Shown piece after piece: positions 34,100 through 41,465 of a DNA stretch of 50,272 bases. Within the stretch, counting starts at the first letter, position 1, and the number at the start of each line of letters is the position of its first letter. The position numbers were made by a program, and so were the translations under genes. Origin of the DNA: Nitrospirota bacterium (lineage in GTDB: Bacteria > Nitrospirota_A > Leptospirillia > Leptospirillales > Leptospirillaceae); assembly GCA_027335985.1 (NCBI GenBank), contig DAHWGX010000049.1:1-50272 (forward strand). Reading direction: 5' to 3'. Below the pieces are notes generated by a model, which was given only the letters and a program-made list of their open reading frames with translations, made no database searches and was not told where the DNA came from.

Positions 34100-34753
34100 T
34101 TACTTATTCTCTCTGATTCCTTCGACACTGATGTAGAGCTGGACCTTGTCTCCGATCATGCCCGGATAGGTCGTGATTCCGAAGTCGCTTCTCCGGACCG
34201 CCCCTTCGGCGTCGTATCCGGTCAGATATCCGCCCCAGGGTTTCGGGAGGGCTGAAACATTGGCGGCTCCGACCTCATGAACCTTTAAGGTGACGGTGCG
34301 GGTTTTTCCATGAAGGGAGAGTTTTCCGGTCAGAAGGCCCGTTTTTTTCCCTGTTTTTTTATAGCGGGTGGCAACGAAGCGGATCGTGGGAAAGGTCCTG
34401 GCGTCAAAAAAGTCTGGCCCCCTCAGATCTTTGTCTCGCATGGGATGGTCGGTGTCGATGCTGTTCGTGGCGATGTTGATGACCACATCCGTTTTTCCGG
34501 AATCGAGCCGGTAGTGTCCGCTGATGGTATCGAAGCGCCCGACGGCTGTGGCCACCCCCGCATGTCCCACGGTAAAGGTCACCGAGGTGTGGTCGGGGTC
34601 GATTCTGTAAAGTCCGGAGGGATCTCCGGTTCCGTTTTTGTAGGAGGCCGACCAGGCGGGGAGAATGCCGTTGAAAACGAGGAAAAGGAGGAGCAAGGTC
34701 GCGGTGGCTGTCCCGATCACGCGGGGTTTCCGAATCCCGGGGGTTAGGCGCAT
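34100..34753 (-). CDS. yceI: YceI family periplasmic lipocalin-like protein
   Basis: A 217-aa exported protein. Residues about 10-36 form a signal peptide (cleavage after PAWSA). The mature domain is YceI type: LYRIDPDHTSVTFTVGHAGV (about residues 48-67), with the family's DxxHSxxxFxVxH pattern, then VGRFDTISGHYRLD, DARTFPTIRFVATR and ELTLHG-like LSLHGKTRTVTLKV. It ends with RRSDFGITTYPGMIGDKVQL. YceI proteins bind polyisoprenoid or other amphiphilic ligands; their roles include stress response and isoprenoid quinone handling. The gene has AAGGAGA before its ATG and a palindromic element 31-55 bp upstream. Confidence 0.93.
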   Translation of the reverse strand: MRLTPGIRKPRVIGTATATLLLLFLVFNGILPAWSASYKNGTGDPSGLYRIDPDHTSVTFTVGHAGVATAVGRFDTISGHYRLDSGKTDVVINIATNSIDTDHPMRDKDLRGPDFFDARTFPTIRFVATRYKKTGKKTGLLTGKLSLHGKTRTVTLKVHEVGAANVSALPKPWGGYLTGYDAEGAVRRSDFGITTYPGMIGDKVQLYISVEGIRENK

Positions 34754-34783
34754 GGAAATCTCCTTGGATGAAAGTTGTGAGGC

Positions 34784-34808
34784 ATGCGTTAGGTGGAGCC
34801 TAACGCAT
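34784..34808. promoter_or_regulatory. 10-bp inverted repeat upstream of yceI
   Basis: ATGCGTTAGG-TGGAG-CCTAACGCAT: two perfect 10-bp arms with a 5-nt spacer, 31-55 bp before the yceI start, in the 211-bp divergent space shared with the J-domain gene. A second, weaker repeat (CATCG / CGATG, about 34814-34829) follows. The position and symmetry suit a repressor or activator operator; in RNA the first repeat could also form a 5'-UTR hairpin. Confidence 0.5.
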
Positions 34809-34964
34809 TTCGCATCGTGAGTGCGATGACCAGTTCATTGTTGCATGATTTTAGTTTTAATGCAAACTTGTTACGGGGGTCGATTTGAACATCGGGGAGA
34901 TTGCCTTTAAAATGAACATTCCCAGTATTTTTTCCAGGACCTTCAATGCGGAAGGAGCGCGGGA

Positions 34965-35555
34965 TTGGAGAGGACCCCCGGAGAGATCAGGCAGGAGCTC
35001 GTGGGCCACATCGAACGGATGGTCTGCCGATGCCAGGAATCTTCCTGGTTTTCTCTCGAGCGCTCCCTCGAAATGGACTGGGCCGTAAGCGGCTTCGGCG
35101 AAATGGAGGAGCGGTTCACCGAACTTGACCGCCTTTTCTCCGGACTTCTGGAAGAGGTTCTCCGGGAGTCGTCGCGCTCCGGTCTGGCCAAGATCGCCCG
35201 GAAGGCGGAATTTCTGGAAGACCGCTTCGAGGAGATGGACAGCCTGCTCAGAAATCGTCCCCGCCGAAAAAGGGCGGCCTTTCCCTGGGAGAAATTCTTC
35301 CGGATGGGAGCGGGGGACGGGGGACAAAATCCTGAGTCCGGACGCGAGGATCGTTTGAAGGCGGCCTATCGCACGCTGGGACTGCCAGATTCCTCCCTCT
35401 GGGAGGAGGTCCGGAAGAAAGCCCGGGCTCTTCTGAAGGAGCTGCATCCGGACATGCGCTCCGGAGACAGGAGTCAGGAAGCCAGAATGCGAGAAATTCT
35501 TGATGCCTACGCCATTCTGAAGGAATACTGCGGAATGGCCCGGGGCGAAAAATAA
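34965..35555 (+). CDS. C-terminal J-domain protein
   Basis: A 196-aa protein with a helical N-terminal part (about residues 1-90, Glu/Leu/Arg-rich, possibly coiled coil: ELDRLFSGLLEEVLRESS), a basic linker (NRPRRKRAAF), and a C-terminal J-domain (about 128-190) with RLKAAYRTLGLPDSS, KKARALLKELHPDMRSGD and ILDAYAILKEY. The HPD motif needed to stimulate DnaK is intact. The start is TTG 34965 with AAGGAG 8 nt upstream. The DnaK partner and client are unknown. It is the first of three short-spaced plus-strand genes. Confidence 0.75.
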   Translation: MERTPGEIRQELVGHIERMVCRCQESSWFSLERSLEMDWAVSGFGEMEERFTELDRLFSGLLEEVLRESSRSGLAKIARKAEFLEDRFEEMDSLLRNRPRRKRAAFPWEKFFRMGAGDGGQNPESGREDRLKAAYRTLGLPDSSLWEEVRKKARALLKELHPDMRSGDRSQEARMREILDAYAILKEYCGMARGEK

Positions 35556-35576
35556 GGATTGACGGGCTAAGGATGC

Positions 35577-35882
35577 ATGTTTGGAGGGACTGAAGGTATG
35601 GATCCGGTCGAAATAAACGACCCTGAGAAAATTCAGGAAATCCTCAAGGGGGTTACCCTTTCGGGGGAAGGCTTCGTGACGGGATGTCTCCTTGAGGATG
35701 TGTGGGATGCGGGCCTTACCTATCCCGACTATTTCAGGGCGGGAGGAGAGGATCCGACCGCTTCGCTCAACGGAGTGTCTCCCGCATGGGAAACCTATCA
35801 CCTGCGCCAGGGAAAAAAAGTCGTGAATGTCTACGGAATGGGTTCGAGGGGTCGCAGAATTCATGTGACCGAAACGCCTTGA
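35577..35882 (+). CDS. Hypothetical protein (101 aa)
   Basis: A small acidic soluble protein, 101 aa from ATG 35577 (AAGG upstream) or 94 aa from ATG 35598 (GGAGGG about 9-10 nt upstream). The sequence (GVTLSGEGFVTGCLLEDVWD, then NVYGMGSRGRRIHVTETP at the end) has no recognised motif. It lies 21 bp after the J-domain gene and 29 bp before the DUF1841 gene, so they are probably one operon. No function is proposed. Confidence 0.55.
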   Translation: MFGGTEGMDPVEINDPEKIQEILKGVTLSGEGFVTGCLLEDVWDAGLTYPDYFRAGGEDPTASLNGVSPAWETYHLRQGKKVVNVYGMGSRGRRIHVTETP

Positions 35883-35911
35883 GCCGAAGATGAAAACAGA
35901 GGGGACGGGAC

Positions 35912-36316
35912 ATGCTTTTTGACGCAGATCTTCTCGAGCATATCAGGTTGGTCGCCCGGGAAGGGGATCTTTCAGGGGAGGAACGGGATATTGCGGAAAT
36001 CCTTGAGATGCACCCGGAGTTTGCGGAGATCTGGAACGATCCCGGAAAGGATCCGGCTCGTCCACTCGAAATCGACGGGCAAATGGTCAACCCTTTTGTG
36101 CATGTCGCCTTGCATCTGATCGTCGGGCGACAGATCCGGCAGGGAATCCCGGCCGAGGTGAAGAAAGCCTATCTTCACCTCGTGGAGCGGGGAGAGGGCG
36201 AACATGAGGCTCTTCACGCGCTGATGGGATGGTACGGCAAACTCTATTTTGAATCTGTCCGCAAGAGCGACTCGTTTGACGAATCCCGTTATGTCCAGGG
36301 GCTGGCCTTTCTCTAG
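35912..36316 (+). CDS. DUF1841 family protein
   Basis: A 134-aa helical protein. The stretch MVNPFVHVALHLIVGRQIRQ (about residues 58-77) and the downstream GEHEALHALMGWYGKLYFES (about 94-113) match the DUF1841 pattern of spaced His residues (NPFxHxxLHL and HEAxHxxM), which could bind metal. No enzymatic activity is established for the family. The ribosome-binding site is weak (GGGGACGGGAC before ATG). It closes the J-domain operon. The 417 bp after it hold the promoter and leader of the porA operon. Confidence 0.75.
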   Translation: MLFDADLLEHIRLVAREGDLSGEERDIAEILEMHPEFAEIWNDPGKDPARPLEIDGQMVNPFVHVALHLIVGRQIRQGIPAEVKKAYLHLVERGEGEHEALHALMGWYGKLYFESVRKSDSFDESRYVQGLAFL

Positions 36317-36387
36317 TCCGGCGTCAATTGGTCCATGGAAAACGGGAAATGATATTCGATTTTCGTCTGCATTTTTCGAGGATGTCC

Positions 36388-36417
36388 TTGACTTTAGCTA
36401 GCGGCGGACTTTAGAAT
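36388..36417 (+). promoter_or_regulatory. Sigma70-type promoter of the 2-oxoacid:ferredoxin oxidoreductase operon
   Basis: TTGACT (36388-36393), an 18-nt spacer, and TAGAAT (36412-36417): 5 of 6 matches in each box. It predicts a transcript start near 36424, about 310 nt upstream of the first gene. Confidence 0.65.
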
Positions 36418-36423
36418 TGACGG

Positions 36424-36733
36424 ACCGTTTCCCCTTTGCCGGTCTTGGTCTGCAATGCAGGATTCTTCTGGTCCCTGCCAGACCACGACATGGATTTCGC
36501 GCTCTCCAAGGCCTTTCGGTTCTCGGAGGGTCCGGGGAGATGTGTCCGGTCTGAGAGGTTTTTCAGGTCACCGAAATATCGCGGGCCTGGCATGAGTACG
36601 AGCGAATGCCAGGATCCCTTGCGGATATGCTCAAAGGATCAACCGGGCCTCCCGGAGGAAGCCGTCCTGCCTCTTTGATCATGAAGAGAGTCGGCTCTCT
36701 CGGGATAGCACTTTTACTTGAAGGAGCAGAAAG
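36424..36733 (+). other. Long structured 5' leader of the por operon
   Basis: These 310 nt contain no convincing gene. Three perfect hairpins are visible: CTGGCAT / ATGCCAG (36587-36593 and 36606-36612, 12-nt loop), CCGGG-CCT-CCCGG (36643-36655) and AGAGAG-TCGG-CTCTCT (36685-36700). The last is followed by CTTTTACTT and the Shine-Dalgarno AAGGAG, so it could influence initiation or termination. No known riboswitch or T-box signature is recognised. Confidence 0.4.
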
Positions 36734-37954
36734 ATGGCGACAGAGACAAATTCCCGGGTTCCAAAGATCGGTCAACGAAACAAGAAAGGCCAGCTGATCA
36801 CGGATCCCAACGAGATGTTCTTCCTTTCCCCCCGAACCCCTTCGTTCCTGACCGGGTCTGAGGTCATTCGCGAGGCGATCAGACGTGCCAGCGTGGATTT
36901 TTCCGTTGCCTATCCCATCACGCCGCAGTCCGAAGCCTCGTCCCTGGTTGGCGAGCTCTTTGCGGAAGGATATGTCGGAGACTACATGCGCGGTGAATCG
37001 GAGTTCGCCGTTATGGGCCAGTGCGCGGGAGCCGCCTTTGGCGGAGCCAGAGTCTTCACGACCACGGCCGGTCCGGGAACACTCCGGGCATTCGAAAACT
37101 TTCCGATGTGGGCCGGTAGCCGCCTCCCCATCCAGGTGGTCTTTACGGTCCGGGGGGTAAACTCGCCCCTGACCATCCAGCCGGATACGCTGGAAATCGC
37201 CTTCATGCTGGAGACCGGAATGCTCCTCTGGCATGCGGAAACCGCCCAGGATCTCTTTGATTTCATGCTCAAGGGGTACTATGTTGCGGAGCAGCCGGAG
37301 GTTCATCTTCCCATCGGCGTCATCTGTGACGGATTTTTCGTCACCCACACCAAAGATATGGTCATGATGACTCCGGAGGATCTGGCCCTGCCGCATTACG
37401 ATCCTTACCGGAGCCCGGTCGTCTGCATGGACATGGAGGTTCCTCCAGTTCGCATGATGCGCGATCCCTTCGTTATGAAATCCAATTACATCAGCTATAT
37501 GACGCATGCGAGCTGGCAGCTTGAAATCCGGGCAGCCATCGAGCGCTCGCGAAAACATACCATTCCGATTCTCGATGGTCTGATCGAGGTTGAGAATCCT
37601 GATGCGGAGATCTTGATGGTTGCATCAGGCACCGCCGTTTCGCAGGCAAGGGAAGCCGTTCGCCTTTTCAGGGACAAGGGAGTCAAGGTTGGTATTGTCA
37701 AGATCAAGACCCTTCGGCCCTTCCCGACGGAAGAGCTCCGGAAGGCGACGGAACACGCAAAGCATATTTTCGTTCCGGAGTTCAATGTGGCCGGATGGCT
37801 GGCCCGGGAGATCAAATCCACGATCGATCGCAACGGCCGCGTCATTGCCGGCCCGCATGTCGCCGGTGGCATGACAATGCCCCCGGAAATTATTGTTGAG
37901 GAGATCGAAAAACATCTGGCGCACCGCCGGAATAAGGAGCTCGTCCATGGGTAA
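36734..37954 (+). CDS. porA: 2-oxoacid (pyruvate) : ferredoxin oxidoreductase, alpha subunit
   Basis: A 406-aa alpha subunit holding the TPP-pyrimidine and transketolase-C-like domains. Family segments: SVDFSVAYPITPQSEASSLV (about residues 55-74), RGESEFAVMGQCAGAAFGGA, TTTAGPGTLR and KIKTLRPFPTEEL (about 317-329). With beta, gamma and delta subunits it reversibly converts acetyl-CoA + CO2 + reduced ferredoxin to pyruvate, or succinyl-CoA to 2-oxoglutarate. Sequence alone does not decide between pyruvate and 2-oxoglutarate. In an iron-oxidising autotroph the reductive direction is expected. It overlaps porB by 8 bp. Confidence 0.9.
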   Translation: MATETNSRVPKIGQRNKKGQLITDPNEMFFLSPRTPSFLTGSEVIREAIRRASVDFSVAYPITPQSEASSLVGELFAEGYVGDYMRGESEFAVMGQCAGAAFGGARVFTTTAGPGTLRAFENFPMWAGSRLPIQVVFTVRGVNSPLTIQPDTLEIAFMLETGMLLWHAETAQDLFDFMLKGYYVAEQPEVHLPIGVICDGFFVTHTKDMVMMTPEDLALPHYDPYRSPVVCMDMEVPPVRMMRDPFVMKSNYISYMTHASWQLEIRAAIERSRKHTIPILDGLIEVENPDAEILMVASGTAVSQAREAVRLFRDKGVKVGIVKIKTLRPFPTEELRKATEHAKHIFVPEFNVAGWLAREIKSTIDRNGRVIAGPHVAGGMTMPPEIIVEEIEKHLAHRRNKELVHG

Positions 37955-38840
37955 GAAAATTCAGATAAACAAGGAATTTGTCGATATTATGCCACAGGAT
38001 TATCTCGACCTTGTGGAGAACGGGACCTTCGAATCACCCAACCGTGGATGGAAGGATTTCGGAACCGCGACAGAGCTGATCGCCGAACATTCTCTCTGCG
38101 CGGGCTGCCCCGAGTCGATCGCCTTCCGGCACATCATGGCCTCCATTCCGAATCCGGAGGACACTGTGATGGTCGGGTCGACGGGGTGCACAAGTCTGGT
38201 CTTTCCGATGATTGCCGTCCACAACATTCACTCCCTCTTCGGAAACCAGAACGCTATCGCGACCGGTCTCAAACGTGCGCTTGCCGTCCGTTTCCCGGAC
38301 AAGGTGAAGGACGTCATTGTCCTGGCCGGCGATGGCGCCACGGTCGACATCGGGCTCGACATGACCCTTCAGTCCTGGTTCCGTAAGGAGCGGTTCACGA
38401 CAATCTGTTTCGACAACGAGCTCTATGCGAATACAGGGGGTCAGGAGTCCGGTCTCATGCAAAAAGGATTTCTGGCAAAGATGGCCCCGGTGGGCAAGAA
38501 GTTTGAAAAAGTTCGGCTTCCCGAAATTGCCCGCGAATCAGGATGCGATTATGTCGCAATCATGACAGCCAGCAAGCCGAGCCTGGTGGAAAAGGTCATC
38601 AAGCAGGCCGTTCTCATTGCCCGCGAGGTCGGTCCCACCTATATCCAGATCTACACTCCTTGCATTCTGGAAATTGGAAAGCAGAGCATGGAAGGCCTTC
38701 AGGAAATGCGGACCTCAGAGGCACCCGGCGAACGGTTCAAGTTCCGGGAGTTCATCTCCCCTGAGGCCCAGTCCTTCCTCGATGGTCTGGCAGAAAAGAA
38801 AAAGGCCGAAAAACTGGCCGCCACTGGAGCAACATCCTAA
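37947..38840 (+). CDS. porB: 2-oxoacid : ferredoxin oxidoreductase, beta subunit
   Basis: A 297-aa TPP-binding beta subunit. TPP/Mg signature GDGATVDIGLDMTLQSWF (about residues 129-146), then FDNELYANTGGQESG (about 155-169), where the family has N-x-x-Y-x-N-TGGQ. LCAGCPE (about 51-57) and a further cysteine in YTPCILEIG are cluster-ligand candidates for the beta-subunit [4Fe-4S] cluster. The start is ATG 37947, inside the end of porA (8-bp overlap). The frame open upstream to 37893 belongs to porA's strand but is out of frame with it and is not needed. Confidence 0.92.
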   Translation: MGKKIQINKEFVDIMPQDYLDLVENGTFESPNRGWKDFGTATELIAEHSLCAGCPESIAFRHIMASIPNPEDTVMVGSTGCTSLVFPMIAVHNIHSLFGNQNAIATGLKRALAVRFPDKVKDVIVLAGDGATVDIGLDMTLQSWFRKERFTTICFDNELYANTGGQESGLMQKGFLAKMAPVGKKFEKVRLPEIARESGCDYVAIMTASKPSLVEKVIKQAVLIAREVGPTYIQIYTPCILEIGKQSMEGLQEMRTSEAPGERFKFREFISPEAQSFLDGLAEKKKAEKLAATGATS

Positions 38841-38855
38841 CAACAGGGAGAGCCG

Positions 38856-39548
38856 ATGAAAGCGCGCGTCAATATTCGCATGTCGGGCCTCGGAGGGCAG
38901 GGGGTCGTGACCTCTGCCCATCTGATGGCTATGGCGGCGGCCCATGAAGGAAATTTCTCGATCTCCAATCCGTTCTTCGGGGCGGAAAAGCGAATGGCTC
39001 CTGCGGAGTCCTATGTCAGGATCGGTCCGGAAAAGATTTACGACCGTGGAGAATTGGTTTTTCCGCATGTCGTGATGGTTTATCACCCACAGGTGATCAC
39101 CATGGGGAAGAGCTACACCATGCCGTTCTATTCCGGGATCAAAGACGGGGGGCTTGTCATCATTAACGATGATGTCGAGCTTCTCACCGAGGAAGAACGA
39201 GCGGATCTTGCAAAAAAGAACGTGACGGTCTATTACGTTCCCGCCACGAAGATCGCCCTCGAACTCGCCGGGACGGAGCTGGCGACGAACATGGGAATGC
39301 TGGGGGCAGTGGCGGGTCTGACCCATGTGGTGACGATGGAAGGTCTGGACAAGGCTCTCCAGGATCGTTTCGGGAAGAAGTATGTGGCCTCTGGCGGAAC
39401 AGCAACGCTCGACGAGGCGATCAAGAAAAAATTCGCCAAAAAGGAAATGCTCCTGCAAAAGAATCTCGAGACAATCCGCAGGACCTATGATGAGGCGTCG
39501 GCCTTCGGCGCTAAACATCCCGCGATCTCTGCGGGCGTCGGAGTGTAA
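38856..39548 (+). CDS. porG: 2-oxoacid : ferredoxin oxidoreductase, gamma subunit
   Basis: A 230-aa gamma subunit. MSGLGGQGVVTSAHLMAMAA (about residues 9-28) is the typical N-terminal signature, followed by PFFGAEKRMAPAESYVRI and the middle VIINDDVELL. At the C-terminus, residues about 175-205 are helical and charged. The gene starts 15 nt after porB, with ACAGGGAG upstream. Gamma subunits help bind CoA. It completes the catalytic core with porA and porB; the [4Fe-4S] electron exit is the next gene. Confidence 0.9.
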   Translation: MKARVNIRMSGLGGQGVVTSAHLMAMAAAHEGNFSISNPFFGAEKRMAPAESYVRIGPEKIYDRGELVFPHVVMVYHPQVITMGKSYTMPFYSGIKDGGLVIINDDVELLTEEERADLAKKNVTVYYVPATKIALELAGTELATNMGMLGAVAGLTHVVTMEGLDKALQDRFGKKYVASGGTATLDEAIKKKFAKKEMLLQKNLETIRRTYDEASAFGAKHPAISAGVGV

Positions 39549-39575
39549 CCCTAAAAAGAATCAGGAAGGGCATCA

Positions 39576-39788
39576 ATGTATAATGTGGCAGAGGTGAATG
39601 CGGAGGAATGCGTCGCACAGAAAGGATGCCGGCTCTGCATCATGTATTGTCCGGAAGCCAACTGCATTCAGATGGACACGACGAAGATGGTCGCAACCAT
39701 CGTCGAGTCCCGTTGCAAGGGATGTGAGCTCTGCGTGGTTGTCTGTGACGCTGCGAAACATAATGCCATCAAGATGGTGGCGCGCTAG
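39576..39788 (+). CDS. porD: 2-oxoacid : ferredoxin oxidoreductase, delta (ferredoxin-like) subunit
   Basis: A 70-aa protein with two [4Fe-4S]-type cysteine clusters. Cluster 1: C12-x5-C18-x2-C21-x3-C25 in ECVAQKGCRLCIMYCP, with an unusually long first spacing. Cluster 2: CKGCELCVVVCD, with a final Asp where many ferredoxins have Pro. It would carry electrons from the TPP site to external ferredoxin. A 12-bp perfect hairpin follows after 14 nt, so this is the last gene of the main operon. Confidence 0.9.
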   Translation: MYNVAEVNAEECVAQKGCRLCIMYCPEANCIQMDTTKMVATIVESRCKGCELCVVVCDAAKHNAIKMVAR

Positions 39789-39802
39789 CCTGAAGAAAGG
39801 CC

Positions 39803-39835
39803 GGGGTGAAGGAGTTTCTCCTTCACCCCCACTCT
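39803..39835 (+). terminator. Intrinsic terminator of the por operon
   Basis: A 12-bp perfect stem GGGGTGAAGGAG / CTCCTTCACCCC (39803-39814 and 39818-39829) with a TTT loop, followed by CACTCTTTTATT. The T-run is interrupted but adequate. The ATG of the next small gene lies only 12 nt past the stem. Confidence 0.85.
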
Positions 39836-39841
39836 TTTATT

Positions 39842-40132
39842 ATGAAAAACGACCTGATCAATGAAGACACGATGTCCCGGGATAATGATGCGCTTTCTGA
39901 TGCCTTTATCCGGGTTGAAGAATCGATCAAATCCTTCCATGCCATTCTCGATACGGTCAATCAGGATTCTTCATCGCTTCCCCTCTCCGAAGAAGATCTG
40001 AAATCCCGTTTTGTGGCCTCCCAGGCTCTCCGAGACAGCGCATCCATCTATCTCGACTGGGGCTGGCACTATCTGAGTCGCTTATACAACGTCTCAAATC
40101 CCCACAATCCGGAAGATGACCTTCTGATCTAG
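39842..40132 (+). CDS. Hypothetical protein (96 aa) after the por operon
   Basis: A 96-residue acidic helical protein (ATG 39842; ATG 39872 would give 86). There is no good Shine-Dalgarno before either. It begins with charged residues, then FIRVEESIKSFHAILDTVNQ, and ends YNVSNPHNPEDDLLI. It may be read from por transcripts that escape the terminator. Five-subunit 2-oxoacid oxidoreductases in some chemolithoautotrophs have a short extra (epsilon) subunit, but I have no sequence evidence that this is one. The 41 bp to the next gene hold nothing recognisable. Confidence 0.5.
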   Translation: MKNDLINEDTMSRDNDALSDAFIRVEESIKSFHAILDTVNQDSSSLPLSEEDLKSRFVASQALRDSASIYLDWGWHYLSRLYNVSNPHNPEDDLLI

Positions 40133-40173
40133 CACCTTCTTTAATCGACCCTTTCTCTCCCGCCGCGACCCTC

Positions 40174-40956
40174 CTAGAAAAAACCGTGAAGTATCTCCAT
40201 GACTGGATTGACCTCCGATCTCGTTTTTGAAGAGAGCTGAACGGAAATATTGAAATTCCGGGGAGGATTTTTCTTGGAAGGATCGATTTCCCTGATTTGA
40301 AAGATGAGGCGGGTTCGGGAGATAAGCTTTTCATTGAATGGGAGGGTGAAATAAAAAAGTCCGCCTACAGTCCCGTCAGGGTAAAGAGTCGATTTGACAG
40401 GAAAACTTTTGTAGGCCAAATCCCGACCAAAGGGGGTTTGAGCCGGGGTGGGCTGGGAGAAAGGCGAGGGAAGAACCCAGATCATGGACCCCAGCCCTAG
40501 CGTGACGATCGTGAAGAGAATAAGTCCCGTGTAGTAGAGGACCTGCTTGGCGTTCTGGTATGGGACATTGGCCTGCCAAGCGATATCAAAGGCCTCGGAT
40601 GGCGAAATATTCCGGTAATTCTTTTTCAGGAGAGAGAGATAGACGGAGTGAGGGACGAGGTGGACCTCCACATTATTTTTACCGCTCTCCGCGAGAACGA
40701 CTTGAATGGGAATGACATGTTGCCTCCAAAGTCCCTGGTGGCCAAAGAGCGCATGGGTGTCCTGAGCTGTGTGATAGGAGCGGATCCCGATCGTGAGGCC
40801 GGATCCGGGAATTTTTTCCACGATGGGCATGGTCGCTGGATCGGGACGGGAAAGAGGCCGGAAGTGATAGAAGGAGGCGCAGGCGGAGAGCGAAAAAATG
40901 GATACCGTCGCGAGGGAAATAGCTTTAAGGCGCCTCAGGCGCGAGAATTCAGTCAT
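40174..40956 (-). CDS. Predicted lipoprotein with internal membrane segment
   Basis: A 260-aa protein starting at ATG 40956 (MTEFSRLRR), 8 bp inside the end of the PsiE-like gene. A signal peptide with lipobox SLSAC (Cys about residue 26) is followed by a beta-rich part and a second hydrophobic segment (VLYYTGLILFTIVTLGLG, about 142-159). The C-terminal half (about 175-260) includes FPVKSTLYPDGTVGGLFYF and FNISVQLSSK. No family is recognised. It may be anchored in the inner or outer membrane; location is uncertain. Confidence 0.6.
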   Translation of the reverse strand: MTEFSRLRRLKAISLATVSIFSLSACASFYHFRPLSRPDPATMPIVEKIPGSGLTIGIRSYHTAQDTHALFGHQGLWRQHVIPIQVVLAESGKNNVEVHLVPHSVYLSLLKKNYRNISPSEAFDIAWQANVPYQNAKQVLYYTGLILFTIVTLGLGSMIWVLPSPFSQPTPAQTPFGRDLAYKSFPVKSTLYPDGTVGGLFYFTLPFNEKLISRTRLIFQIREIDPSKKNPPRNFNISVQLSSKTRSEVNPVMEILHGFF

Positions 40957-41449
40957 GTTGCCTGTTCTCCGCCTCGTTTGCGGTAGAGATCTTGACGAGA
41001 ATGCTGTAGGCAAAGACCAGTATCAGCACAATGACGACATAGAGTATGAGTTGCAGGGAATGATATGAAAAGTCCCCGAACCGTTCGCTTTCCTTGTAGG
41101 AAGACTGGGCTTCCACCAGGAGGATCCGTCGGATGGTCGAAATGATCCCGATCAGAATGAAGGAGGCGATCGGGAACCGTCTTCTCCCAAGATAGCTTAG
41201 CATGATCCACAAAAGCTCGAGGATGATGACGACGAAAAGCATGTCGTTTATCAGCTGGAGGACGGAATCTGTTTTGAGGTCGGTCAGACCCATGGCCGAA
41301 TGAACGAGAACGATCACAGCCCCTGACATGAGAAAGACGGCGACGATCAAATGAATGATGTCGTCGATTCGCAGCAGGACCTTTCTCAGTTTTTGGACAA
41401 ACTCGATGTGGCTGTCCTGTCGAGGCGAATGGGGGGAGGGATCGATCAT
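40949..41449 (-). CDS. psiE: PsiE-like membrane protein
   Basis: A 166-aa protein with four hydrophobic helices (about residues 32-53, 68-88, 93-113 and 130-152). The spacing, with RRRFPIASFILIGIISTIRR between helices, resembles the phosphate-starvation-inducible PsiE family. Function is unknown in all species. The ATG at 41449 follows AGGTGACCG and is 16 bp from the gltX stop, so the genes are co-transcribed. It overlaps the lipoprotein gene by 8 bp. Confidence 0.75.
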   Translation of the reverse strand: MIDPSPHSPRQDSHIEFVQKLRKVLLRIDDIIHLIVAVFLMSGAVIVLVHSAMGLTDLKTDSVLQLINDMLFVVIILELLWIMLSYLGRRRFPIASFILIGIISTIRRILLVEAQSSYKESERFGDFSYHSLQLILYVVIVLILVFAYSILVKISTANEAENRQHD

Positions 41450-41465
41450 CGGTCACCTGCCTTCA

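Noticed and set aside
34857..35864. Minus-strand 335-codon open frame
   Set aside because: It is opposite the J-domain gene and its neighbour, which have matching ribosome-binding sites and a recognisable HPD motif.
36436..36678. 80-codon plus-strand frame in the por leader
   Set aside because: No Shine-Dalgarno, odd composition, and it overlaps hairpins; more likely leader RNA than a gene.
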